Positions 42,307 to 53,518 of a stretch of DNA of 64,000 nt are shown here, piece after piece; within the stretch, counting starts at the first letter, position 1, and each line of letters begins with the position of its first letter. The notes below the pieces were generated by a model. The model was not told the DNA's origin and searched no databases. It worked only from the letters and a program-made list of their open reading frames with translations. The position numbers were made by a program, and so were the translations under genes. The DNA is from Zygnema cylindricum (lineage: Eukaryota; Streptophyta; Zygnematophyceae; Zygnematales; Zygnemataceae): assembly GCA_037447655.1 (NCBI GenBank), contig JBBHKE010002832.1, positions 188,001 through 252,000 on the forward strand, in the 5' to 3' direction.

Positions 42307-45053
42307 CTTTGAAGTGAATGAGGGGCAAGATGAGCAAGGTGAGAGAGGTTGGAGCTATGGTGGCATCTTAACGAATTTTTCACCTTTCCATGAAATTGTA
42401 TTGTAGGCTTGAGACCCCTACAAAAGAAAAACCATACAAGATGTAAGCGGACAAAAACAAACAACCTTGTACTTTTTTTCATCCTCAAAAACTTCTAAAA
42501 AAAATTCACACGTGAGAATATGATTTCCTGTTTGTGAAATCGGTTTTACTTTATTTAAAACACATCGTTGATGTGTTTTAAGATAATTTTGAAAATGACG
42601 TGAGAGTGGGTCGAAACATTTCAAGATGACAACTTTTTGAAAATCCTAAGTTCGAGGATGATATCAATTACATGCGACAATTTTGCATTTTTTTCTTACA
42701 GTTGAACTTTCGCTATACGAGGCTAAGTTTTGAAGGATTAGTTTTAAACTTGTACTTAGCCATATAGAGCCAGACCTTTAGTTTTGTAACCGTCAAAGCC
42801 GATAGACCGTGTGAATTGCTAATTTTTCATGACGATCGACTTTCTCAACAACGGCAAAATTTTAACCTGATGAGGGTCGAGTTACATCACACAAAATTTG
42901 AGGCATTTAAAAAAAAAATGTACTTCATCATACTATGTGGTAGTGGAGGTGGATTGGCAAATGCCATGAAATTATACACAAAAGAAAAAATCAATGCACT
43001 TGAAAAGATAAACTGAATTGAATTTGGGATTAATTCATTAAGTGAGAAAGTCACTTTAAAAAAAATTACACAATGCTTATTAATGTGTAGTCTAAGCACT
43101 CTTTGGTGCGGTGTAATAAGAAGGATCTTAGTCTGGATTATAATAAATGTGTTTTAGATTCTAATTGATTAACGGTTAAACAAAGATTCAATTAAAGGTA
43201 GTTCAAGGGCACTTTCCCATGTGATAAAGTCAGCGTTTTATTCTGTCATTTTCCTCCAAAAATTAGCGCACAAATGGAAAATCCGCAGCTGTAATAAAAA
43301 AAAAAAATGCCACAGTATAATTTGCGTCACTGTGAAAATTTAAATGTATTATAGTTTGTCGTCTAGCTCCTTTTGACCCACTTTCACGCCGCTCTAACTC
43401 ATCTTCAAACTTCTAGTCTAATCACCTCATAAGGTGATTTTAACTATGGTTTCATGATGTGAACCAATAAGCAGATGTCGTCGCATGCGTCGGAGTTTCT
43501 TCGATGTTTTTTTGGAGTACGCAAAGTACTAAAAAAAAAACACCACTCTCCATTTCCATCTTGTACAAAAAAAAATTCGTGCAGACGCTGTTGATAGATC
43601 CCAAGCGACTGATGACCTTTTGCAAAAGCAAAGTTCGTGAAAGCGCCTCTCTCTATCTTCCTCTCCCACTATCACGTCTATCTCACAAATTTCGGAATGT
43701 AACACAGAAGTAATGCTATCAAATAAAAGAACTATAAAAAATATTACTTTTGACTATCTTTCGGTGTTTTTTTACAAGAAGTAAAGTGAGAAAAGCCGAA
43801 AAAAAAATCTGGAAACTATGGCAAATTTTTTTGGAATTTGTGACAACGACGCTATAATAAGTGAGCGTGACGTCAAAATTTCACAAACCCTAAAAATCAT
43901 TGCCTTGCATCGGAACGCTTTGAAAGTAGTAATTATATTTGCGCTAAAAAACAAAGTATCGAGACTAAGTTTCAATTACATGGGAAAGTGCCCTAATTCT
44001 AAAGGATTAACTTTAGAGCAGCAATGTACAATGTTAGTAATTAGTGTCGTGGTACATCAGGCATTTTCAGTAATCGATACTGGTTAATATTTGTATCAAT
44101 TCTCCACCAAGTCGTGCCAACAAATCACCTATTGCTTACTTACTACATTATGATAGGAACTACGTAGGTTACAACTCAACCGTCAACAAATATTAAAATA
44201 CTCGAAAAGCACAAAATCTGAACGTTGTATATATCGACGAACGCTGATTACAATATCTTGCATGGTTAGGAGAATATTCATTTTGTACGTTTTTGTCATT
44301 TTGGTGTACCAACCGTTTCAAAATCCTTTTCAAAATGAAAATTTGTACTTTATTGTTTTCCATTATGTTTTAAACGCAAAGTTATTTTCACGAAGGAAAA
44401 GACGTGTTAGGGAGATATCCTCCGGCAAATATTTTGTTGTCGCTTTCAAATCTGCCCTGTACAAAAGCATGTGGCTTTTGCCAATTGTGAGGTCGTCAAC
44501 GCTCGTCCGCGGTGGATTATACCTTTTTGTTTCCAAATGTACCAATAGACACGGTCGATGTGAGGCAAGTCTCCTCCTAGGGAAATTTGAGCAGACTCTC
44601 AAGACATTGGACAAAAAGAGGGTTTGCGTCAAAAAATCAAAATCGGAGGGTCGAAATTTCGCCCAAAAGTTTGGAGAATCTCTTCAAATCTCGTGTAAAC
44701 ATGTTAAAAAAAAGGAAGAAAAAAAGCATGACAGCCTTGTATGGAAAGGTACATTTTCTAATAAATAACCCCACTTTTTGCTTGATGGAGCCCCACCTTT
44801 AGACTGAAGTTATGAAATAGATTTGCATGACAAAAAAAATTACAATACTACAACCAAGAATATAAGAGTGAATCAAACAAGATTAATGAACATATGTAGG
44901 ACAAAGAGCGATCGTCACTTAAAAAGACTAAAGTTCACGAGAGGAAGGACTCATAATGACGAGTACAGTATCGATGAGAGTAACAGAAATGACAAAAGAA
45001 ATGGACGCTAAATGACCTTTAACATGTCGTACTATATTTTGGTGTGTTTTGAT
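42307..45053. other. Stretch without a recognised gene
   Basis: AT-rich sequence with scattered short frames. The longest frame, 44262-44768 (+, 168 codons), has a hydrophobic start (FILYVFVILVYQPF) and a Lys/Arg-rich end. It matches no family I know and overlaps an equally long minus-strand frame, so it is not called as a gene. Confidence 0.5.
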
Positions 45054-45407
45054 AATTTGGGTATCGGGCAAAACTATATTGCAATTATTTCGATATTCGA
45101 TATATCGATTTCTGATTGGTTAAAGACCTCGATATATCGCATCGGGACAAACATATTATATCGCGATATATTTGGCAAAACGTGGGTGTCCATACAGATC
45201 TAGTATAGAATATCGTAGGGTAGGGGAAATCTTTGCCGCATCCTAGTGAGCGCGCATAAAAGGGAGAGGGGGGGCTTTTAGAATTAAAATTGACCTAGTT
45301 TCACTGTGATATATCGAGATTGAAATATATCGTGATATCGACCGATATATCATTGAAATATCTCGATATCAAGATCCTCGATATATTGATTATCGAGTAC
45401 CCAAATT
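45054..45407. mobile_element. MITE-like element rich in GATATATCG palindromes
   Basis: Bounded by inverted AATTTGGGTA (45054-45063; inverted at 45398-45407). The interior has at least eight GATATATCG, CGATATATCG or TATCGCGATA words. No coding frame. A target duplication was not evident. Confidence 0.45.
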
Positions 45408-46030
45408 TAGGTACGTATCGAATATCGGCAAAGGGCCCTCAATACCCAAAGTTACACCGTGAATCGGTATTTACATTATGAAATAACAAGGGTTAAAAAA
45501 AAATTAGCATTATTAACGTTATTTAGGGATGATCAATTTTTACCAAAAAAAAATTAACTCTAATTTAAGATTTTCCCATAGTTGTTCAAATCGTGCGATT
45601 TTTTACTTTTCGGATTTCTACGTATAATTCGTGATTTTTGAAAAATTTGCAAACAAACTCGGAGTACTCTCTGTTTGGTAAACTGAACGAAAAATTAAAA
45701 GAAAATGTACGATTTTTTACAAAAAATGTACGAACTTTGATAAAATGATATGTTGCACTTCTTAATACTTTGTATCCGGTAAAGTGAACATGAATTTTAT
45801 GGAAAATGTACGAATTCATACTGAAAATGTACGGACTTTTACGAAAAAAGATGTTGCAGTGTTGCACCATTTGCGCGCGGTAAGTTTGAATTCTTTGCGA
45901 TCGTTTTCTTCGATTTTTTTTCAGAGAAGCCGCCATGAAAACGAACTTTTAAGGAAGCCACCATTACTGACGCCCCAAATTGCCATTCAAGCGGTTGTCA
46001 AAGCAGTTACAAACCTCGACATAAGCAACA

Positions 46031-46565
46031 ATGCCTAGAAATCGAGGAGAGAAGTGGGAGCACGTTAAGGCTCCAAACGGTGGGATTCTTGTAGCCAACA
46101 GATAATGTGTCTGTAGTTAATGCAATTTCGAATATTACGGTGAAGCCACTAAGATCAGAAATCATCTCCATGGAAATGTCAAGAGTGGAGGGATTTGAGC
46201 TTGCACAATGTGTCCAACCAAGGTGAAGGAGGAGTCTTGTGCTTTCTAAAAACGAAAAATCGGCTAATTCCTCTCTAAAACATGTAATGTGCGACATGGA
46301 TGAACTCACTAGTTGTTTTCTACCGATTTCGAGTAATAAAGTAAAAGGTGTGCAAACAAGAATAAAAAATGCATTTAACATACATAACAAGAACAAGGTA
46401 GATTTAGTCAGGCCACGACTTTTTTCGCCAATGAATTGTTGTTCCAACTTTTAGATGACCCATGTTTTAAGGTGGCGGTGAAGAAGGCTGGAGATATAGG
46501 GGGTCTTACAAGTTCATTAGAGGAGTGCCATGAGAAATCGAAGAGACCAATTCGAATGTTAATAC
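46031..46565 (+). pseudogene. hAT transposase remnant, N-terminal BED-finger part
   Basis: From the ATG at 46031 the frame reads MPRNRGEKWEHVK, then a BED-type zinc finger (CNFEYYGEATKIRNHLHG and KSGGI), a CPTKVKEE segment and later DDPCFKVAVKKAGDIGGLTS. Three or more in-frame stops and a shift make it inactive. It stops abruptly at the AATAC duplication flanking the solo LTR at 46566 and continues at 47385 and 62257. The BED finger binds DNA during hAT transposition. Confidence 0.75.
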
Positions 46566-47384
46566 TGTTGTTCTACAACCACCGGTGCAGGTGGAGGAGC
46601 AGCAGTAGTAGTAGAAGTAGACATGATACACTCTCAGAGGCTATCAAGAATCCTACCAAACAGATGTTCTTAAGTGCTCACCAATTCTTATACAATCATC
46701 CAAACCTCACAAAACTCTATCATAATATAGAGTAGCATAAACACTTATAACTCCCAAAGTTATAGCACAATTGACTTGACAACACTCAAGATATAATACT
46801 CATAAGTTTCCCAAAAACTGTCTGCAGTTTTACTACTTGGAAGTCTGAATACAAAATATGCTATGAGTCCTAAGTCTTATACTTGTGTTGAACTGACTAC
46901 ACCATTGTACTTGAGAGGTACATCAAACCACCAAGCTACCACTAATCTGTCAAGCTACCATTGAGCTTTTACTAAGCTACCACTGAGCTATCACTAAGCT
47001 AACTAGAATCGTATCTATCGCAGTTGCTCTATCCTGTACAAAATCACATTAAGAATATTAGATGTTGCGTTGTCCGTACGGACCATATCAAACATAATCA
47101 TGGTTGCCTTGTCCTGTCTGTGTTGAAGCTTTGCTACCGCGCTGCTCTGCTGTATAGCAGCTGCTCTGCTGCTGCGCTGCTCTGCTACTGCGCTGCTCTG
47201 CTGCTGCGCTGCTCTGCTGTGTTGTATAGCAGCTGCTCTGTTGTATAGCAGCTGCTCTCCTGTATAGCAGCTGCGCTGCTCTGTTGTATAGCAGCTACGC
47301 TGCTCTGTCTGTATAGCAACTGAGCTGCTTTGTCTGTAAAGCAGCTGCGCTGCTCTAAACTGAAAGCTTTCCAAAAAGACAACA
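46566..47384 (-). repeat. Solo copia LTR, minus orientation, inserted in the hAT element
   Basis: Ends are TGTTG and CAACA. A perfect 5-base target duplication AATAC flanks it (46561-46565 and 47385-47389). It is an LTR of the element-5 family including the embedded gag start codon. No internal sequence is attached, so it formed by LTR-LTR recombination. It contains many CAGCTG/AGCAGC words and the palindrome GTCCGTACGGAC. Confidence 0.85.
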
Positions 47385-47533
47385 AATACAGATTTGGCAA
47401 GTTACGTGGAAACTATTAATGTCATTGGTGCCAAGATCACATCAGACGGGTGAATAGCAGTTGACAACAATCCTCTCCTAAATATTGTAGGTGTCACCCT
47501 CAAAGGTTACAAGTTATTGACAGCGAAAGACAA
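47385..47533 (+). pseudogene. hAT transposase remnant, middle part (copy 1)
   Basis: Reads NTDLASYVETINVIGAKITS and DG, a stop, then NNPLLNIVGVTLKGYKLLTA, matching the DUF659 region of hAT transposases (Ser-Asp-Gly-Trp, then Asn-x-x-Gly or Val-Thr-x-x-Gly). It ends in GACAA at the start of the next LTR. Confidence 0.75.
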
Positions 47534-48235
47534 TGTTGTATTTTTGGAAAGCTTTCAGTCTCAGCATAGCTGCTATATAGACAATGCAAGGCAACTACTA
47601 TACAATAGAGCAGCGCAGTAGCGAGGCTGCAACACAAACAGGACAACGCAACCACCATTATATTTGATATGGTCCGTACGGACAACGCAGCATCTGATAT
47701 TCTTAATGTGATTCCGTACAGGATAGAGCAACTGCTATAGATACGATTCTACTCAACTTAGTGGGTAACTCAGCGGTAACTTAGTGGGTAACTTAGTGGT
47801 AGCTTAGTGATAGCTCAGTGGTAGCTTATTGATAGCTCAGTGGTAGATTGACAGATTAGTGGTAGCTTGGTGGTTTGACGTACCTCTCAAGTACACTGGT
47901 GTTGCTAGTGCAACACAAGTATAAGACTTAGGACTCAAAACATATCTTGTATCCAGACTTCCAAGTAGTAAAACTGCAGACAGTTTTTTAGAAACTTCTG
48001 AGTATTATATCTTGAGTGTTGTCTGGTCAATTGTGCCGAAACTTTGGGAGTTATCAGTGTTTATGCTACTCTATATTCGGATAGAGTTTTGTGAGGTTTG
48101 GATGCTCGAATAAGAATTGGTGAGCACTTAAGAAAAATTGTTAGATAGGATTCTTGATAGCTTCTGAGAGTGTATCATGTCTACTTCTACTACTATTGCT
48201 ACTCCTCCACCTGCACCGTTGGTTGTAGAACAACA
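47534..48235 (+). repeat. Copia 5 5' LTR (contains the gag start codon)
   Basis: TGTTGTATTTTTGG to GTAGAACAACA, 702 bases, preceded by GACAA at 47529-47533. The copy at 61550-62251 has the same length and is followed by GACAA. GTAGCTTAGTG-type steps repeat near 47760-47870. Confidence 0.85.
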
Positions 48236-49095
48236 GGTTATGGGCCTGTCATCAAGAATTCCTATCTTTTCAGGGGAAAATTATGTTTACTGGGCGGACA
48301 TGGTGGAGACACATTTTGAGTATGTCAACCTCTTGGACATATTGGATGGTTCTCTGGATGAATCTGATCCGGCATGGTCTAAGAAAAATACGCAAGCTCG
48401 TTCTATTCTGAAATTCTATATATCTGAGGACTTAGCTATGTCTCGGATAAAAATGAAAAAAACAATTGATATCTGGAAATCTCTTAAAAATGATTATGAA
48501 AAAGCTAATGTCCAGGAAGAACTCCTCTTGGCCGGAAAAATTTGGGACTATGAGTACACTGGCGGTACAATGGCTGAATATTCTAACAATTTTTGCATCC
48601 TTGTAGATGCACATGCTTGTGCAGGTGGGTTGTTTCCTCCGTTTCAACAGGCAGCTTTGCTCATGAGGGGTCTCCCTCGTAGCATGAAAGGAGCATCTGA
48701 TATGCTCAAACATAAAGATAAAGCTAGCTGGACTTTATAGTTAGCCATCAATATTTTGCTAGAAGAGGAAGCTATATCTAATATTCTCAATGTTGAGTAG
48801 GTAGAGGCTTTTAATTCAGACTTTGAGAGGAAAGGACAGTTTAATCAGCAAAAAAATCAGTATAATCAGTTCAGATAGTTTAATCCAGGTGGGAATAGAC
48901 AATCCAACAATGCATGTTTTTATTGTAGTGAGCGAGGTCGTGGATACAAATTTTGTCCCAAGCTTAAAAAAGCTAACAATACCGGTTTATACAGGCCGGG
49001 ATGGCAACAAAGTCAGTTTTATAAAAACTTCACGGGGTCTACACCTCGTGGAAATGCACTGTTTTCGGCGTCTTCATCACACCAGGATGAGACTT
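48177..49095 (+). pseudogene. Copia 5 gag
   Basis: The ATG at 48177 lies 59 bases inside the LTR. The frame is open for 187 codons (IPIFSGENYVYWADMVETHF, then KKTIDIWKSLKNDYEKANVQ and GGTMAEYSNNF) until a TAG at 48738-48740. Beyond it Gag continues in the same style with two more stops. The zinc knuckle (CFYCSERGRGYKFC) has lost its His. Position 48236-48250, GGTTATGGGCC, just past the LTR, is the likely primer site, similar to that of element 4. Confidence 0.8.
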
Positions 49096-50035
49096 TGACA
49101 TTTTCTGAGGGGAATGAAACGGATCTATTCGCTATGGCGGCACCGATGGAGGGCGCGAAGGACCCTGGATGGATAATAGATACAGGAGCATCAGCCCATA
49201 TTTGCTGGAACAAAGCTATCTTCAAAAATCTGCAACCAACACCGGAGAAAAATATTTATTATGCTTGTGGAATGAGTGTTCAGACTCATGCTGTGGGTGA
49301 TGTGTCCTTGCTAGTTGATGTAAAAGGAAAGGCAAATGAAAAAAATCTTCACAACGTCTTATTTGTGTCTGACTTTAAGAAAAATCCGTTTTCTACGTCT
49401 TTGGTAGTGAGTAAAGGCTTTGAGATTAATTTGAAAAATGGTCGGCAGGTTGTTAGCAAAAAATGCAAAGTTGTGGTTACAGGTACTAGAGACACTAGCA
49501 AGATGTACCGCATGGATATGGCTAATACCAAGGAGAATGATGTTCTGTACTCCGGTGTTTTGCATTCAGATGAGTTGTGGCATAAAATATTAGGCCATGT
49601 ACACTATGATAGTTTGAGAAAGATGGTCATTGCTGGAAAAATAGAAGGTGTATCAATCACAAGTCAGCCGGTCAAAACATGAGATGGATGCGCTTTGGGC
49701 AAAATCCACAGACTACAATTTCCTACAGAATCTGAGCATTTGTCCACAAAACTTCTACAACAAATTCATTCAGATGTTTTTGGTCCTGCAAAGGTTCCAT
49801 CTGCCGGAGGAATGAAATATTTGGTAACATTCACAAGTGATTTCTCCAGGTTTACAAAAGTTTACTTCATGAAGGAGAAGAGTGAAGTGTTTGGTCACTT
49901 CAAACACTATAAAACATGGGCTGAAATGCTTCATGATTTACCTATTTTGCAGCTCAGATCGGACAATGGTGGTGAATATACATCGAAAGAATTTGAAACC
50001 TTTTTACTTGAGGAAGGTATAAGTCACTACTGACT
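49095..50035 (+). pseudogene. Copia 5 protease and integrase
   Basis: 195 open codons hold the protease motif WIIDTGASAHICWN and the start of integrase (ELWHKILGHVHYDSLRKMV). A TGA at 49681 sits in place of the Cys codon of the zinc site; the frame goes on with DGCALGKIHRLQF, IHSDVFGPAKVPS and LQLRSDNGGEYTSKEF, the first two catalytic Asp positions. The third lies after another stop near 50030. Confidence 0.8.
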
Positions 50036-50377
50036 GTTCGATATTCCCTAAAACAAAATGGGGTGTCGGAGAGATTAAATAGAACTCTCACGGAGAGCTC
50101 TAGGTTGATGCTCGTGGATAAAAATGTGGATCCGAAATTCTCGGTTGATGCTCTAAATTGTGCGGTTTATATTAAAATAAGAATAGGATCAAGATCAGTA
50201 GAGTTTACTCCTTAGGAGATCTAGACATGCAGCAAACCAGATGTTAGCCATTTCAAAGTCTTTGGTAGTCAATGCTTTATCTTGGATATGTCTACAGACA
50301 CATGGAAAATGGAACCGAAAGGATTACCGGGTATTTTGTTAGGATTTGATGATCACTCAAAAGGTTAAAGAGTCTTT

Positions 50378-52350
50378 GTGTTTGAGAGGCAGAAAATAGT
50401 TGTAGCAAGGAATATCATTGTCAAAGATGAACCAGACTCGATAGATATATTTCAAATGACAGAGCAGCAAAAACAGCAAAAAGTACAGGAGTATGTCATC
50501 TTAGATTGCATGCAAGAAATTGTCCCGCCGGTGCCACATTCTCCAGTGGTGACTCCAAAGTCAGACTCTCTCCGAATTCCTCATCCAGTTCACTTCGGAT
50601 CGGACCACCACGTGTCAATACACACGGATAGGAACCAGCGCAATCAGCAACACACAGATCGCAACCAGCGCAATCAGCGCAATGCGCGGCATCCCACGAT
50701 CTCAGCCTCAAAATTTCCAGGGGGAAGAAGATCCAGCAGCCGCTTGCAAGCAAGCTCTCACTTTACCTACTCGGCAGCCTCAGCGGAGCCCTTGACCATC
50801 CAAGGGGCCTTCTCATCACCAGAACGGAAGCACTAGATCGAGGCAGCAAACGACGAAATGAAGTCGATCATGGAGGCCCAAACATGGGAGCTTGTGGAAC
50901 TTCTTTCAGACAGAAAGGCAATCGGCAGCAAATGGGTATTCAAGGTGAAGTAAAATCCAGATAACACTATTGAACGCTATAAGGCCAGACTTGTGGCAAA
51001 AGGGTATAATCAAAAGGAAGGAATCGATTTTGAAGAAACATTTTCTCCGGTGTGATTTCGGCCGTTAGGATTTTGTTAATCAGAAGGTTAGTAAAAGACA
51101 TGGAATTCATCGATGGATGTAAAGACCGCTTCCATAGAGAACTGGAAGAGACCATTTGCATAATGGCACCCGAAAAGTATGCGAACCAGAAAGATCATTT
51201 AGCGGGCAAGCAAGTTGCTAAATTCTCTGTACGGCCTAAAACAGGCCCCCAGACAGTGGAATCTGAAGCTTGATGAATTCCTAACTAGCCTAGGATTTCA
51301 AAGGATATGTTCTGACCACTCTGTCTACATTCTAAAGGGTGAAAATGGAATAGTGTATATAGCAGTGTATGTAGATGATTTACTATTAATTAGCAAATCA
51401 AAGGCTGAAATTAACAAAATCAAAACAGTTCTAAACTCACGGTTCGAGATGAAAGACCTCGGTGAGGGAAAGTATATTCTGGGAATCCAGGTTGAGAGGG
51501 ACAGAAATAAAAAAGTAATAAACTTAACTCAAAAGGAGGCTATTGGAAACATGTTAGATGAGTATGCAATGCGGGGAGCAAAAGGATGTTTAACTCGAAT
51601 AGAGTTTCGACATAAGTTAGATGGAGAAGAGACAAAACCAGGTGTTTTTGTTAGCGAGTATTTAGAGTCAAAGGAGAATGATCCTATGATACTAATACCT
51701 TATAGACAGATAGTGGGAAGCTTAATATATTTCATGGATTGTACTCGTCCTGACATTGCTGCAGCAGTCGGGGTACTGAGCAGGAGTCTAGAGAATCCGA
51801 GAAAATCTGATTTTGATGCAGCAAAGAGAGTCTTAAGATATTTGGCAGGAACAAAAGACCTCAAACTCACACTAGGTGGAGGAGAAGTGAAGCTAGAAAC
51901 GTGGAGCCATGCAAGCAATGGTGACATGCCAAAACGGAAATCCACCACGGGATTCGTTTTGCAGATTAGGAACGGAACGTGATGCTGGAGGAGCAAACTT
52001 CAAAAGGTTACAGCGCAATCAACAATGGAGTCAGAATATATGGCAGCAAGCTCGGCCCTCAAAGAACTCTTATGGGTAAAATCCATGTTGCAAAAACTAG
52101 GATACATGCAAGTTGGGCCACAGGTGATCTGGTGTGATAACCAGGCTGCCATTGCCATTGCCTCTAACCCAAGTCACCACTTCTAGAGTAAACACATGGA
52201 TGTACAATTACACTTTGTAAGAGAAAAAATGTTCTCTAGGGTGATCAAATTATGTTATCTGCCAAACGCAAGAATGGTTGCAGATATGCTTACAAAAGCT
52301 CTTTCTGCTCCCAAGCTAAACTATTTTAGGAATGCAGTAGGAATAGGTAA
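50378..52350 (+). pseudogene. Copia 5 reverse transcriptase-RNase H
   Basis: [12 protein letters not shown] begins reverse transcriptase near 50920, with a damaged stretch at 50950-51210. From 51215 to 51982 the frame is open for 255 codons: NSLYGLKQAPRQWNLKLDEF, the intact catalytic AVYVDDLLLIS, KDLGEGKYILGIQVERD, IVGSLIYFMDCTRPDIAAAV and KSTTGFVLQI. RNase H ends with TMESEYMAASSALKELLWV and MVADMLTKAL after one stop. Confidence 0.85.
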
Positions 52351-52550
52351 ATAGGTGAGTAGCTCCACTGCGATATTGCTCTGCTAGTATAGCCCAAAAT
52401 TAGGATGTAGTGGACCCAGGTGATTAGTTGGTTTGTTGCGCTGCTATGCTACCATGTAAAGCTGCTATGGCTGAGCTGCTATACTGCCATGATGCACTAA
52501 GTGCTACATCGTAGCTGCGCTAATACACTAAGTCTAAAGCTTTAGGGGAG

Positions 52551-53518
52551 TGTTGATTTTGGAAAGCTTTAGTCTCGGGAAAATGGTGTGACGGCAGAAA
52601 GGTAGTAATCTATAGCATAAGTTTAACAAAGACATGCGTCATCACTTGAGTGCAGTACAGGACAACGCAACTGCGACGCCGACGGAACAGCGCAGCTGCT
52701 ATGCAAACATAGCAGCGCAGCAGCGCTGTTGCTATTTAGACAAAGCAGCGGAGCTGTGACGTTGCGATCCACAAGAAAAGCGCAGATGCGGTTAGGTTGG
52801 ATATGATCCGTATGGACAATGAAACTATTGTCATCTTGGATATGATTCGGTACGGGACACCGCAGCCGCGGGTGATATAAATGTGACTCGGTACAAGACA
52901 ACGCAACTGCGATCTATATGAATCGAGTCAACGCACGAGATTCACAGATGACTTAGTAACAGATGTTTTTACAACAACTGAGTGGACATATCCAGACAAA
53001 CGTAACTAGTCGGCGACGAGTATTTGTACAATCACTTAGTACAGATTCTCAGTAATATTTATTTTACCGTGGTAAATTGGTTTTAGCGTGATTATGAGTA
53101 ATTAGATCTCAGTGGTAGTTTTGAATTTTTGACATATCTCTTAGGAACACCTGTATCGGTACAGCATTATGTAATAGGACAACTAAAATTAGATACTCAC
53201 TAAGAGTATAAAGTAAGGACTTAGAATGGATTTGTATCGAGACTTCCAAGTAGTAAACTGCAGACAGTTTTCGGGAAACTTCTGATATTATATCTTGAGT
53301 TTTGTCGTGTCAATTGTGGTGAAACGTTGAGAGTTGTCAGTGTTTATTCTACTCTATATTCTAATAGAGTTTTGTGAGGTTTGAATGCTTCTGTAAGATT
53401 TGGTGAGCACTTGAAAGCAGTTGTTTGAAAGAATTCTTGATAGTTTTTGAGAGTGTATCATGTCTACTTCTACTACTACTGCTGCTTTTTCATCTGCACC
53501 GGTGGTCGTAGAACAACA
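52551..53518 (+). repeat. Copia 5 3' LTR
   Basis: TGTTGATTTTGG to GTAGAACAACA, after the purine tract. It includes the gag start (MSTSTTTAAF). It is followed directly by gypsy gag sequence (minus strand) at 53519. Confidence 0.8.

Larger units (their letters stand above)
47534..53518 (+). mobile_element. Copia element 5 (5' LTR, internal region, mismatched 3' LTR)
   Basis: 5' LTR 47534-48235, internal region 48236-52537, purine tract (TTTAGGGGAG, 52541-52550), 3' LTR 52551-53518. The 5' flank is GACAA (hAT sequence) but the 3' flank is CTTTC inside gypsy gag. The LTRs are 702 and 968 bases and clearly diverged, so the two ends probably come from different insertions. Coding frames are the best kept of the five copia elements. 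Confidence 0.8.

Noticed and set aside
44262-44768. 168-codon plus-strand frame
   Set aside because: No family recognised, and an overlapping minus-strand frame is about as convincing; not enough to call a gene.
47015-47374. Gln/Ser/Tyr-rich repeat frames
   Set aside because: They are translations of the CAGCTG/AGCAGC repeats of the LTR, present in identical form at 61070-61400.
46566-48235. Head-to-head LTR pair read as one foldback or palindromic transposon
   Set aside because: Each LTR has its own 5-base target duplication (AATAC and GACAA), so these are two independent insertions in opposite orientation.
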